DNA of 64,000 nt from CAVXFS01 sp963761115 (GCA_963761115.1 CAVXFS010000003.1:186001-250000), one strand, 5' to 3'; positions 35,247-44,594 are shown, counted from the first letter of the stretch. Notes: generated by a model from the sequence alone, not told the origin. A program made the numbers and translations.

Positions 35247-36089
35247 ATGTCCGAAATCCCTCCCGTTGTGCTAGTGTTTGCGGCCACAGATCCGAGCAGT
35301 GGAGCTGGATTGCAGGCGGATATCCTGACCATTGCCAGCATGGGTTGTCATCCGCTGTCGGTGGTGACCGCAGTGACTGTGCAGGACACCAGTGGGGTGG
35401 AGGATGTGTTGCCGATCGATTCCGAATGGGTTGCCGACCAGGCCCGCGCGGTGCTGGAAGATATTCCGGTTGATGCATTCAAGATCGGATTGCTGGGTAG
35501 CGTGGAGAACGTGGCGGCAATTGCGGAAGTGATTTCGGATTATCCGGATATTCCGCTGGTGTTCGATCCGGTGCTGACTTCCGGCCGGGGCGATGAGTTG
35601 GCTAACGAAGACATGCGCGATGCGATGCGTGAGTTGCTGTTGCCGCAAACCACGATTCTGACACCTAACAGCATAGAGGCGCGCCGACTGATCCAGGATG
35701 AAGAGAACGATGAGAACAACCCCGAACTGGAAGAGTGTGCCAAGGGTATCGTGCAAATGGGCTGCGAATTCGTGCTGGTGACCGGCACGCATGAACATAC
35801 GCAGAAAGTCATCAATTCCCTTTATGGAGCGAGTGGCCTGATCCGCAGCGATAACTGGCCTCGCCTGCCCGGTATCTTCCATGGCTCCGGATGTACCTTG
35901 GCATCGGCCCTTGCTGCGCTACTGGCGAACGGTTTGCCGATGGAAGAAGCGGTGAAAGAAGCGCAGGAATACACCTGGCAAACGCTGCAATACGGATTCC
36001 GTCCCGGCATGGGGCAGCATATCCCGGACCGCCTGTTTTGGGCGCGTGACGAAGATGAAGAACAGGATGGGTCAAATACGCGCCATTAG
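35247..36089 (+). CDS. thiD: hydroxymethylpyrimidine (phosphate) kinase
   Basis: ThiD phosphorylates HMP and HMP-P for thiamine synthesis. The 280-residue ribokinase-fold protein has DPSSGAGLQADI at the N-terminus, KIGLLGS in the middle and the anion-hole motif GSGCTLASALAA. The acidic C-terminal tail (EDEEQDGSN) is unusual. It overlaps thiE by about 35 bases. I looked for a TPP riboswitch upstream and saw no room for one. Confidence 0.92.
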   Translation: MSEIPPVVLVFAATDPSSGAGLQADILTIASMGCHPLSVVTAVTVQDTSGVEDVLPIDSEWVADQARAVLEDIPVDAFKIGLLGSVENVAAIAEVISDYPDIPLVFDPVLTSGRGDELANEDMRDAMRELLLPQTTILTPNSIEARRLIQDEENDENNPELEECAKGIVQMGCEFVLVTGTHEHTQKVINSLYGASGLIRSDNWPRLPGIFHGSGCTLASALAALLANGLPMEEAVKEAQEYTWQTLQYGFRPGMGQHIPDRLFWARDEDEEQDGSNTRH

Positions 36090-36708
36090 GGGGCTTTACG
36101 CCATCACGCCGGACTGCGTCGACACTGTGGATCTATTGAGGCGAGTAAGTCAGGCATTGAACGGCGGCGCTACCATTCTTCAATACCGCAACAAATCGGC
36201 AAATGCCGCGTTGCGGCTGGAGCAGGCAACGGCTTTATGCGGATTGGCGCGCGAATTCGAGATCCCGTTCTTGGTGAATGACGATGTGCGTCTCGCACAT
36301 CAGGTAAATGCCGACGGCGTGCATCTGGGTGCGTCAGACACGGATACGAAAGCCGCGCGCAGGGTACTGGGCGATCGCAAAATAATCGGTGTGTCTTGCT
36401 ATAATCGTCTGTCCCTGGCCAGGGAAGCAGTTGCAGCCGGAGCGGATTATCTGGCATTTGGCGCATTTTTTCGTTCCATCTCAAAGCCAGATGCCATAAA
36501 GGCAGATATAGACTTGCTCTATCAGGCACGTGCAGAATTTGATGTACCGCTGGTAGCGATAGGTGGTATTACTGCGCAAAATGGCGCAGCTTTGGTGGAT
36601 GCCGGTGCGGATGCGCTGGCCGTAATCACTGCATTGTTTGGTGTGGCTGACATCCATGCATCCGCGCGGGAATTTTCAAAACTTTTTATTCGGGATCTTG
36701 CTCCATGA
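36055..36708 (+). CDS. thiE: thiamine-phosphate synthase
   Basis: ThiE joins HMP-PP with thiazole phosphate. TIM-barrel signatures are LQYRNKSA, LVNDDVRLA, GVHLGASD, ADYLAFGAFF and AIGGITAQNG. The start is uncertain among closely spaced GTG and ATG codons inside the end of thiD (36046, 36055, 36067); the ATG at 36055 is used here. The stop overlaps the hemL start, so thiD-thiE-hemL are one transcript. Confidence 0.92.
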   Translation: MKNRMGQIRAIRGLYAITPDCVDTVDLLRRVSQALNGGATILQYRNKSANAALRLEQATALCGLAREFEIPFLVNDDVRLAHQVNADGVHLGASDTDTKAARRVLGDRKIIGVSCYNRLSLAREAVAAGADYLAFGAFFRSISKPDAIKADIDLLYQARAEFDVPLVAIGGITAQNGAALVDAGADALAVITALFGVADIHASAREFSKLFIRDLAP

Positions 36709-37985
36709 CTTCACATAACCAGGAATTGTTCGAACAATCGCAACGCATCATACCGGGCGGGGTGAATTCGCCGGTGCGTGCTTTCAAGTCGGTGGGCGGT
36801 ACGCCGCTATTCTTCAAGCGCGGCAAGGGCGCCTATGTGTGGGATGCCGACGACAAGCGTTATATCGATTACGTCAATTCCTGGGGCCCGATGATCGTTG
36901 GACACTGCCATCCGGAAGTGGTGAAGGCCGTGCAGGCTGCCGCAGCCGAAGGGCTGGGATTCGGTGCCCCGACCGCTGCTGAACTGGAAATAGCCGAGTT
37001 ACTGTGCAAGATTCTGCCCAGCCTGGAAATGGTTCGCCTGGTCAGTTCCGGCACCGAGGCGACGATGACCGCGATCCGCCTGGCCCGCGGTTTTACCGGG
37101 CGTTCGCGCATCATCAAATTCGAGGGCTGTTACCATGGACATTCCGATGGACTGCTGGTCAAGGCCGGTTCCGGCGCGCTGACCTTCGGACAACCCAGTT
37201 CTTCCGGCGTGCCTGCCGAGATCGCCGCGCTGACCACGGTGCTGGATTACAACGATGCAACCGGTCTGGAAAAGACTTTCGCCGAGATCGGCGATGAGAT
37301 CGCTGCAGTGATCGTCGAGCCGGTCGCCGGCAACATGAACCTGATCCTGCCCAAGCGCGAGTTTCTCGATGCCATGCGCAAGCTGTGCACCAAGCATGGC
37401 GCGGTGCTGATCCTCGACGAAGTGATGTCGGGGTTTCGAGTCGGTTTGCAGGGCGCGCATGGACACTATGGCATCAAGCCGGACCTGATCACCCTGGGCA
37501 AGGTCATGGGCGGGGGGTTGCCCGCAGCTGCATTCGGCGGACGGCGTGACATCATGCAATGCCTGGCACCGCTTGGTGCGGTTTACCAGGCAGGAACGCT
37601 GTCCGGCAATCCAGTGGCAGTGGCGGCGGGCTTGACTACGCTGAAGCTGGTTCAGGCGCCGGGTTTTTATGAGACCTTGACCCGAACTGCAAGGCAGATG
37701 ACTGAGGGCCTTAGTGCCAGCGCGAAGAAGCACGGCATCCCGTTCAGCGCCCAATCCATCGGCAGCATGTTCGGTCTGTATTTCAGCAACGCTGTGCCAA
37801 CTTCGTATGCCGAGATCATGGCCAGCGACAAGGCTGCGTTCAATCGCTTTTTCCACGCCATGCTGGACGAAGGTGTATATCTTGCACCCTCTGCATTCGA
37901 GGCTGGATTCGTATCGGCAGCTCATACCGACAGCGATATTACGGCGACCATTGCCGCAGCAGACAAGATTTTTGCTAGCTGGTAA
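36705..37985 (+). CDS. hemL: glutamate-1-semialdehyde 2,1-aminomutase
   Basis: HemL converts glutamate 1-semialdehyde to 5-aminolevulinate with PLP. The 426-residue protein carries the PLP lysine Lys266 in TLGKVMGGG, IPGGVNSPVRAF at the N-terminus and the LDEVMSGFR Asp. It is linked to hemB less than 1 kb downstream. The start overlaps the thiE stop (ATGA) and the stop overlaps the engB start (TAATG). Confidence 0.96.
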   Translation: MTSHNQELFEQSQRIIPGGVNSPVRAFKSVGGTPLFFKRGKGAYVWDADDKRYIDYVNSWGPMIVGHCHPEVVKAVQAAAAEGLGFGAPTAAELEIAELLCKILPSLEMVRLVSSGTEATMTAIRLARGFTGRSRIIKFEGCYHGHSDGLLVKAGSGALTFGQPSSSGVPAEIAALTTVLDYNDATGLEKTFAEIGDEIAAVIVEPVAGNMNLILPKREFLDAMRKLCTKHGAVLILDEVMSGFRVGLQGAHGHYGIKPDLITLGKVMGGGLPAAAFGGRRDIMQCLAPLGAVYQAGTLSGNPVAVAAGLTTLKLVQAPGFYETLTRTARQMTEGLSASAKKHGIPFSAQSIGSMFGLYFSNAVPTSYAEIMASDKAAFNRFFHAMLDEGVYLAPSAFEAGFVSAAHTDSDITATIAAADKIFASW

Positions 37986-38584
37986 TGGGGCTGTTCTCCA
38001 AGGCAGAGTTTTTCACCACGGTAAATCATTTCCGCGACCTGCCTCTGCACGGTGGCAGGGAAGTGGCATTCGCCGGGCGTTCCAATGCCGGAAAATCCTC
38101 AGCCATCAACACTCTGGCCAACCATACCCGTCTGGCCTTTACCAGCAAGACGCCGGGACGTACCCAGCACATCAATTATTTTTCACTGGGGAATAACAAA
38201 TTCCTGGTAGATTTGCCTGGCTATGGTTACGCCAAAGTACCGCCTGATGTGCAACAGCACTGGGAAGGTTTGCTGAGCCAGTATTTGCAAGTACGGGAAG
38301 CCCTGAGCGGACTGGTGATCATCATGGATGCACGACATCCGCTTACACCGCTGGACGAGCGCATGCTGGACTGGTTCGCACCCACCGGCAAGCCGGTGCA
38401 TATCCTGCTCACCAAGTCGGATAAATTGAACCGCCAGCAGGCGACCCTGACCCTGAATCGTGTAAAATCCTATCTTGCAGAACATTTCCCTTTTTGTTCG
38501 GTGCAGTTGTTCTCCAGCCTGAAAAAGATCGGCACAGATGAAGCCGAGGCAGTGATCGTCAACTGGCTGGAAGCTGAAACATAG
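37985..38584 (+). CDS. engB: ribosome-biogenesis GTPase EngB/YsxC
   Basis: EngB is a small GTPase needed for 50S assembly. The 199-residue protein shows the P-loop GRSNAGKSSA, the switch-I Thr in KTPGRTQHIN, the G3 motif DLPGYGYAKV and the G4 motif TKSD. It is translationally coupled to hemL. Confidence 0.94.
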   Translation: MGLFSKAEFFTTVNHFRDLPLHGGREVAFAGRSNAGKSSAINTLANHTRLAFTSKTPGRTQHINYFSLGNNKFLVDLPGYGYAKVPPDVQQHWEGLLSQYLQVREALSGLVIIMDARHPLTPLDERMLDWFAPTGKPVHILLTKSDKLNRQQATLTLNRVKSYLAEHFPFCSVQLFSSLKKIGTDEAEAVIVNWLEAET

Positions 38585-38586
38585 GC

Positions 38587-38700
38587 AAAAAAATGCCCCT
38601 GGCTAAAGGGGGAAGCCAGGGGCAAAAGTGTCTCAACTTAGGGTTAAGACTACCCGCTCAGGGAGGAGAAACGGGAGATAACTTTCGTTACCTGTAACAT
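38587..38700 (-). ncRNA. putative small RNA with anti-Shine-Dalgarno loop (CcsR-like)
   Basis: Read on the minus strand, three hairpins follow each other. Hairpin 1 (38653-38675) has a CCCG/CGGG stem and a 15-base loop containing CTCCTCCC, complementary to ribosome binding sites. Hairpin 2 (38630-38650) is an 8-pair stem GTCTTAAC/GTTGAGAC with a CCTAA loop. Hairpin 3 (38594-38624) is a perfect 11-pair stem TGCCCCTGGCT/AGCCAGGGGCA followed by seven T, a textbook rho-independent terminator in minus orientation only. No gene on that strand needs this terminator. The layout resembles the CUCCUCCC-loop sRNAs known in alphaproteobacteria. The 5' end near 38680-38700 is a guess, and no clear promoter was found. 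Confidence 0.65.
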
Positions 38701-38755
38701 CAGATAAGAGAATGCTGAAATAGTTTCACCCGATATTAAATTTTTGGGATTTAAA

Positions 38756-39763
38756 ATGGAAACATTAGGACAATACCCACAAAGCCGGATGCGGCGCATG
38801 CGCCGGGACGCGTTTTCACGTGCCTTGATGCGTGAGCATGTGCTTACTCCTGCGGATTTTATCTATCCTGTGTTCGTGCTTGAGGGCAATAACCGGGAAG
38901 AAAATGTTGTTTCTATGCCGGGAGTCAGACGCGTTACTTTGGACTTGCTGCTGAGGCAAGCCGAGGAATGTGTAGTGCTGGGCATCCCGGTGATGGCGTT
39001 GTTTCCGGTCATTGATGCCAGCCTCAAGACAGAAGATGCTCGCGAAGCATTCAACCCGAAAGGTTTGGTTCCTCGTGTGGTCTCCGAACTGAAGAAGAAT
39101 TTTCCGGACCTAGGCATCATGACCGACATTGCCCTTGATCCCTATACCAGTCATGGTCAGGATGGGTTGCTTGATGCCAGCGGCTACGTCATGAACGATG
39201 AAACCATCGCCGTGCTGGTACAACAGGCGCAGGTTCACGCTGCCGCCGGTGCCGATATCGTCGCTCCTTCCGACATGATGGACGGTCGCATCGGTGCGGT
39301 GCGCGCAGCACTAGACGCCAAAAAATGCATCCATACCCGAATCATGGCCTATTCCGCCAAATATGCTTCCAGCTTCTACGGCCCGTTCCGCGACGCCGTC
39401 GGCTCCAGCGGTAATCTGGGATCAGGCAACAAATACACCTACCAGATGGACCCGGCCAATTCAGACGAAGCCTTGTGGGAGGTTGGGATGGATTTGCAGG
39501 AAGGTGCAGATATGGTGATGGTCAAACCTGGCATGCCCTATCTGGACATCGTGCGTCGGGTGAAGGACGAATTCAAGGCGCCTACCTTTGTCTATCAGGT
39601 CAGTGGCGAATATGCCATGCTCAAGGCTGCCGCGCAGAACGGCTGGCTGAACGAGCAGGCTTGCGTACTGGAAGCATTGCTGTCATTCAAGCGTGCCGGG
39701 GCAGACGGGATATTGACCTATTTCGCGCTGGATGCGGCGAGGTGGTTGGCGGAAAAGAAGTAG
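38756..39763 (+). CDS. hemB: delta-aminolevulinic acid dehydratase (porphobilinogen synthase)
   Basis: HemB condenses two 5-aminolevulinate molecules into porphobilinogen. The two Schiff-base lysines are Lys202 in SAKYASSFYGP and Lys257 in MVKPGMPYLD. The 335-residue length is normal. The metal site lacks the cysteine-rich zinc motif and has DIALDPYTSHGQDG, so the enzyme is of the magnesium/potassium type. The ATG was chosen over a TTG four codons upstream. The upstream gap holds the minus-strand RNA. Confidence 0.95.
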   Translation: METLGQYPQSRMRRMRRDAFSRALMREHVLTPADFIYPVFVLEGNNREENVVSMPGVRRVTLDLLLRQAEECVVLGIPVMALFPVIDASLKTEDAREAFNPKGLVPRVVSELKKNFPDLGIMTDIALDPYTSHGQDGLLDASGYVMNDETIAVLVQQAQVHAAAGADIVAPSDMMDGRIGAVRAALDAKKCIHTRIMAYSAKYASSFYGPFRDAVGSSGNLGSGNKYTYQMDPANSDEALWEVGMDLQEGADMVMVKPGMPYLDIVRRVKDEFKAPTFVYQVSGEYAMLKAAAQNGWLNEQACVLEALLSFKRAGADGILTYFALDAARWLAEKK

Positions 39764-39796
39764 AAGTCGACAACTGGGCAACAGTACTCGTTGAAC

Positions 39797-39853
39797 AACA
39801 GGATCCTGTCGATTGGAATCCTGTTCGTTGGGTATCGCTACGCTTCAGCCAAC
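39797..39853. repeat. paired hairpins between convergent hemB and the next gene
   Basis: AACAGGAT/ATCCTGTT (39797-39825) is followed by GTTGG/CCAAC (39827-39853) enclosing a TATCGCTACGCTTC loop. The second resembles common REP-like palindromes of beta- and gammaproteobacteria. Together they probably separate the convergent transcripts. Confidence 0.5.
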
Positions 39854-39858
39854 CTGCT

Positions 39859-40452
39859 TCAACCTGCCAGCAACGCTTCCACCGCCACAATATCCGCATG
39901 GGTCTCCGGCTTGCGGCTACCGCTGTAGCGGGCGTTTTCCGGCAGGACGATGATGTGTATCTGAGTGCCCGATTCGCCGGTCAAGGTGTAGCTCGGCACG
40001 AATTCTTCATGTCCGCCCACACGCACTTTCCATTCTCCATCTTCGAATTCGATCTCGTGCCTGAGCAGAAAAAGCAGAACGGCTTTTGCATCATCGCTGA
40101 ATAGCATGAGGTTGATATCAGAATTGGTGCCTGCGGTGCCATTCAGCACCGAGCCGGTAAGATATGGGTGGAATTGGTCCAACAGGAGCATGGTAGCGAG
40201 AGCTTCTTCGCGCAACTGATACAGTATGTCAGGATGGCTGTCATGCTGGTAGAGCGCCCGATAACTGTGCAGGGCATCATCCACTTCCTGGTTGCTGGGC
40301 AGATGTTGCGTGTCCGATGCCCCAAGTTGCCGCGCGGCTTTGCGCTTGGCCATTGCATGGTCGGTGATGCCGCCATCTGCCATCAACTTGGCGGCCTGCT
40401 GGGCGAGTTGCTCGCGCATCAGGTCGCGCCGTCGCACGTTATCCCTGCTCAT
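39859..40452 (-). CDS. nucleotidyltransferase-like protein of unknown function
   Basis: A 197-residue cytoplasmic protein. Residues from about 98 read LTGSVLNGTAGTNSDINLM, which resembles the GS...DxD core of the pol-beta-type nucleotidyltransferase fold. However, the second acidic residue is not clearly placed (D-I-N), so it may be inactive. The N-terminal half is charged and helical. I cannot assign a substrate. It lies nine bases before the stop of mrcA on the same strand and may be its cotranscribed downstream neighbour. Confidence 0.75.
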   Translation of the reverse strand: MSRDNVRRRDLMREQLAQQAAKLMADGGITDHAMAKRKAARQLGASDTQHLPSNQEVDDALHSYRALYQHDSHPDILYQLREEALATMLLLDQFHPYLTGSVLNGTAGTNSDINLMLFSDDAKAVLLFLLRHEIEFEDGEWKVRVGGHEEFVPSYTLTGESGTQIHIIVLPENARYSGSRKPETHADIVAVEALLAG

Positions 40453-40461
40453 GATTGCGCC

Positions 40462-42768
40462 CTAAAATAGTTGATTCCTGAAGGTTTCGCTTTGCGACTT
40501 TTCCAATATCGTGGCAGGTTTTGGCGGGGGCAGGTTTTCCTGGTAAAAATATTCCAGCAAATCACCATTTGGATCCTGATACCCATCATTGTCGATGAGT
40601 ACCGCTGCCATGTTGTCGGGCATGGTGTATGTTGCCTCCGGTACGCCTTTTAGAACGTGCGCCATATAATCCATCCAAATGGGAAGTGCAGCGCCACCAC
40701 CGGTTTCCCGGTCTCCGAGACTGTGAGGATTATCAAATCCCATCCAGGCAATTCCTACGACAGTAGGCTGAAAACCACAAAACCACGCATCGATGGAATC
40801 ACTGGTAGTCCCGGTTTTGCCTGCCAGGTCCTGCCGGCCTAATTGCATGGCACGGCTACCGGTTCCATGCCGCACCACATCCTGCATCATGCTGACCATG
40901 GTATAGGCATTGCGTACATCGATTACCCGATCCGCATTTTCTCCCGCAACAACAGGCTCAGCCTTACTCAAAATGTTTCCTTTGGCATCTTCAATGCGCT
41001 GGATGAAATAGGGCGCCACTTTGAATCCGCCATTGGCAAAAACCGAATAACCAGCAACCATTTGCCACGGAGTGACCGAACCGGCGCCCAGAGCCATTGT
41101 CAGGTAGGCTGGATGCTTGGCAGGATCAAATCCGAACTTGGAAATATAATCCTGTGCATATTGAGGCGTGATCGCCTGCAGAATGCGAATGGAAACCAGG
41201 TTTTTGGACTTGACGAGCGCCTGCCTCATTCGCATCGGACCATCAAATCCGCCCTCATAATTTTTCGGCTGCCATGCCTCGCCACCCGTTTCTGCGGCAC
41301 TGAATGATAACGGCGCATCATTGATGACTGACGCCGGCGTAAACCCTTTTTCCAATGCGGCAGAATAGATGAAAGGCTTGAAACTTGATCCAGGTTGTCT
41401 CCATGCCTGGGTAACATGATTGAACTGGCTGTGGTTGAAATCAAATCCACCTATCAGCGAATAGATTGCGCCATCCTGAGGGTTGGCTGAAACGAATGCG
41501 GCTTCGACCTGGGGCAATTGCGTGATCTGCCAGGAATCGGTACCAATTTCCTGTACCCGAATGATGGAGCCCTTTCGGATGCGCCGGGATACTGGAATTT
41601 TGTCTCCAAGTGCACGCTGGGCAAACTTGAGACCTTCTTTCCGGATCTCAATTACTTTTCCTCCCTTGCAATACGCACGGATAGAATTGGTCCCGACGAA
41701 TTGCACTATGGCAGGAATCAGGTCATCGCTTGCGCTTACATCCAGCAGAGCATCATCCAGGTACTCGTTGTTTTCCTTATTGCTGAGGTCAACATATCCT
41801 TCCGGGCCGCGATAGCCGTGCCGGCGATCGTATTCCAGGACGCCTTTGCGTACCGCCCTATAAGCAGCATCCTGGTCTTTTTGACGTATCGTTGTATAGA
41901 CTTTGATCCCTTGAATATAGGCGTCATCCTGATAGCGGTTATATAGCTCCTGTCTGACCATTTCCGCCAGATAATCCGCCTTGATTGCAAATTCACGTTG
42001 ACCATGTCTGGCAATTATTGGCCGTTGTTGCGCAGTCTCGAATTGTGAGGGTGTAATGAAATGCAATTCCAACATACGCCGCAGCACATACATTTGGCGC
42101 AATTTGGCTCGATGGGGGTTGACTACGGGATTGTATGCAGATGGTGCTTTGGGAAGGCCCGCCAGCATTGCCATTTCGGCAATATTGAGTTGGTCAAATT
42201 TCTTGCCGAAATAGACTTGGGCTGCGGCTGCGAACCCGTACGCTCTCTGACCCAGATAAATCTGGTTTATATAGAGCTGCAGGATTTCGTCTTTGCTTAA
42301 ATTATGTTCGATTTTGATTGAAAGCAAGGCCTCGTTGAATTTGCGAGTCAGGGTTTTTTCCTTGGTCAGGAAAAAATTACGTGCTACCTGCATTGTTATA
42401 GTGCTGGCGCCCTGCTTTACACCACCAGATACGAAGTTGGAAAATGCCGCACGCACCACTCCGGCGTAATCCACGCCACCATGCTCGTAAAATCGATCAT
42501 CTTCGGCAGCAAGAATGGCCTTCTTCATCAGGTCGGGCACATCACCGATTTTGACCAGGGCGCGACGCTCTTCCCCAAACTCACCAAGCAAGATACCCTC
42601 CGAGCTGTAAACTCTTAATGGTATTTTAGGCTGGTAATCTGTAAGTACCTCTAGCGAAGGCAGTGTAGGATAGGTTAGCATAGCCGCGAATGCCAGAAGC
42701 ATTACCGGCAGAATGGCACAAGTCAGAGCAACAAGAACCGGATAGAACCACCAGCGTTGGGTCATCAT
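40462..42768 (-). CDS. mrcA: penicillin-binding protein 1A
   Basis: PBP1A polymerises and cross-links peptidoglycan. An N-terminal membrane helix is followed by the glycosyltransferase domain (AAEDDRFYEHGGVD, Glu catalytic; QGASTITMQVARN) and a transpeptidase domain with SxxK at Ser461-Lys464 (SSFKPF), KSKNLVS and KTGTT. The 768-residue length fits. It diverges from pilM, the usual arrangement in beta- and gammaproteobacteria. Either of two adjacent ATGs can be the start. Confidence 0.94.
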   Translation of the reverse strand: MMTQRWWFYPVLVALTCAILPVMLLAFAAMLTYPTLPSLEVLTDYQPKIPLRVYSSEGILLGEFGEERRALVKIGDVPDLMKKAILAAEDDRFYEHGGVDYAGVVRAAFSNFVSGGVKQGASTITMQVARNFFLTKEKTLTRKFNEALLSIKIEHNLSKDEILQLYINQIYLGQRAYGFAAAAQVYFGKKFDQLNIAEMAMLAGLPKAPSAYNPVVNPHRAKLRQMYVLRRMLELHFITPSQFETAQQRPIIARHGQREFAIKADYLAEMVRQELYNRYQDDAYIQGIKVYTTIRQKDQDAAYRAVRKGVLEYDRRHGYRGPEGYVDLSNKENNEYLDDALLDVSASDDLIPAIVQFVGTNSIRAYCKGGKVIEIRKEGLKFAQRALGDKIPVSRRIRKGSIIRVQEIGTDSWQITQLPQVEAAFVSANPQDGAIYSLIGGFDFNHSQFNHVTQAWRQPGSSFKPFIYSAALEKGFTPASVINDAPLSFSAAETGGEAWQPKNYEGGFDGPMRMRQALVKSKNLVSIRILQAITPQYAQDYISKFGFDPAKHPAYLTMALGAGSVTPWQMVAGYSVFANGGFKVAPYFIQRIEDAKGNILSKAEPVVAGENADRVIDVRNAYTMVSMMQDVVRHGTGSRAMQLGRQDLAGKTGTTSDSIDAWFCGFQPTVVGIAWMGFDNPHSLGDRETGGGAALPIWMDYMAHVLKGVPEATYTMPDNMAAVLIDNDGYQDPNGDLLEYFYQENLPPPKPATILEKSQSETFRNQLF

Positions 42769-42914
42769 GTAAGCGAAAATTAGGGAGGTTTAGCCGATTG
42801 TCGAATTATATCGGCTATTGCAGGTGAAAATAACCCTGCAAAAGAAACTTTACTTGAGATGAAGTTATTGCTAGGATTTAAACCAGTTTATACAGAAAGG
42901 TGCTAACCTACCTA

Positions 42915-44015
42915 ATGCTTAAAGGAAATTTTAATATCCCCATTGATTTTTTCCAAACTGGAACTCCGCCGTTGATTGGGGTGGATATAAGCCTGTCTTC
43001 AGTTAAATTGGTGGAACTCAGTGAGTTGCCGAAAAACAATGGGTATGTGGTTGAGCGATATGCGATAGAACCGCTTCCGAAAGACGCACTGGTTGATGGC
43101 AACATCAATAATCTGGATGCGGTTTCGGAAAGTATAGACCGTGCGCTAAAGCGCATGGGTGGGCGCATTAAAAGTGCCTGTTTGGCATTGCCGGCCGCAG
43201 CAGTAATTTCCAAGAAGATATATCTCCCGGGTGGATTGCGCGAAGAAGACCTTGAATATCAGGTCGAGGCCGAGGCCAACCAGTACATTCCTTTTGCCAT
43301 GGACGAAGTAAATCTGGACTTTCAGGTTTTAGGTCCTGCGCCCAACAATACTGAAGAAATAGAGGTGCTGTTGGCTGCATCGCGCAAGGTTAACGTGGAA
43401 GACCGGGTTGCAGCAGCTCAAGCGGCAGGCTTAAAAGCAGTTGTAGTAGATGTTGAGGCCTATGCTGCAGAAATGGCACTGGATCAAATTTGTTCGCAAT
43501 TGCCAGGCGGGGCTGTCGATCAGTGCGTTGCACTGGTGGATATTGGTGCAAATGTGATGAACATTAACGTCTTGAGAAACGGTCAATCGGTCTACACAAG
43601 AGATCAACAAATCGGGGGAGAACAACTCACCCAGCAGATACAGAATGCCTTTGGATTATCCTACGAAGAGTCCGAGATAGGTAAACGCAATGGTGGCCTG
43701 CCGGACAATTATGAGAACGATGTGCTGGCGCCATTTCGGGAAGGCGTGTCCAGCGAGATTGTGCGTGCCATACAATTTTTCTTTACCTCAACAAAATATA
43801 ACGAAGTAAATTATATCGTTCTGGCGGGCGGTACTGCCGCGCTAACAGGACTTGATGATGTAGTTGCAACGCGCACACAAGTGAACACCCTGGTAGCAAA
43901 TCCATTTGCGCGAATGACCTTGTCCAGCCGCATAAAGCCGCGTCAGTTGCAGACTGATGCACCAGCGCTGATGATAGCTTGTGGACTCGCGATGCGGAGA
44001 TTTGATCCATCATGA
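42915..44015 (+). CDS. pilM: type IV pilus inner-membrane platform protein PilM
   Basis: PilM is an actin-like cytoplasmic protein that binds the N-terminal tail of PilN. IGVDISLSSVKLVEL is the phosphate-1 loop, VALVDIGANVMNINV and LAGGTAAL are actin-fold motifs. The 366-residue length fits. A GTG five codons upstream (42900) abuts an AGAAAGG stretch too closely to serve; the ATG was chosen with moderate confidence. First gene of pilMNOPQ. An inverted repeat (TGCAGG/CCTGCA) near 42820 lies in the shared control region with mrcA. Confidence 0.92.
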   Translation: MLKGNFNIPIDFFQTGTPPLIGVDISLSSVKLVELSELPKNNGYVVERYAIEPLPKDALVDGNINNLDAVSESIDRALKRMGGRIKSACLALPAAAVISKKIYLPGGLREEDLEYQVEAEANQYIPFAMDEVNLDFQVLGPAPNNTEEIEVLLAASRKVNVEDRVAAAQAAGLKAVVVDVEAYAAEMALDQICSQLPGGAVDQCVALVDIGANVMNINVLRNGQSVYTRDQQIGGEQLTQQIQNAFGLSYEESEIGKRNGGLPDNYENDVLAPFREGVSSEIVRAIQFFFTSTKYNEVNYIVLAGGTAALTGLDDVVATRTQVNTLVANPFARMTLSSRIKPRQLQTDAPALMIACGLAMRRFDPS

Positions 44016-44587
44016 TACGCATAAATTTATTACCTCACCGTGAAGAAAAGCGGAAGGCTCGAAGAACCCAGTTCATTGCATTCAGCGTGATCTCACTGAT
44101 AGCCGGCGCTTTGGTAGTGGGGTTCGTTCATGCGGCAATAAGTACGCAGATATCATATCAGGAGCGTCGTAACGAATATCTGATACAACAAACCCAGATA
44201 CTGGACAAACAGATATCAGAGATCAAAAAACTGCGTGAACAGACAGATGCGCTTTTGGATCGCAAGAACGTGGTCGAAAACCTGCAGACAACCCGCTCGG
44301 ATGTGGTGCACCTGATGGATCAAATGTTGCGTATTTTGCCGGATGGCGTATACCTGAAATCGCTCAAGCAAACCGGTTCCGCAGTTAATCTGGTAGGTAT
44401 TGCGCAGTCCAATGCACGAGTTTCTACCTTGATGCGGGCGATAGATGATTCGCCGTGGCTGACATCTCCTACACTCGTTGAAATACACTCTATCAATGTG
44501 AAAGGGGAGATCACTAATCAGTTTACGCTGAATTTTAATTTGACCAAGCAGACGCAATCTGCTGGCGCTACCAGCAAGAAAGGCTAG
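44012..44587 (+). CDS. pilN: type IV pilus assembly protein PilN
   Basis: PilN is a bitopic inner-membrane protein that links PilM to PilO. The N-terminus MIRINLLPHREEKRK is the PilM-binding motif. One membrane helix (FSVISLIAGALVVGFVHA) and a coiled-coil region follow, then a ferredoxin-like periplasmic domain. 191 residues, with a 4-base overlap with pilM. Confidence 0.93.
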   Translation: MIRINLLPHREEKRKARRTQFIAFSVISLIAGALVVGFVHAAISTQISYQERRNEYLIQQTQILDKQISEIKKLREQTDALLDRKNVVENLQTTRSDVVHLMDQMLRILPDGVYLKSLKQTGSAVNLVGIAQSNARVSTLMRAIDDSPWLTSPTLVEIHSINVKGEITNQFTLNFNLTKQTQSAGATSKKG

Positions 44588-44594
44588 GATTCCA

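Noticed and set aside
36999..37925. 308-codon minus-strand frame inside hemL
   Set aside because: Shadow of hemL, which has all catalytic motifs on the plus strand.
38594..38624. Plus-strand terminator of engB
   Set aside because: The stem is perfect but on the plus strand it is followed by AAAAG and not by T; the T-tract exists only in minus orientation, so it is assigned to the minus-strand RNA.
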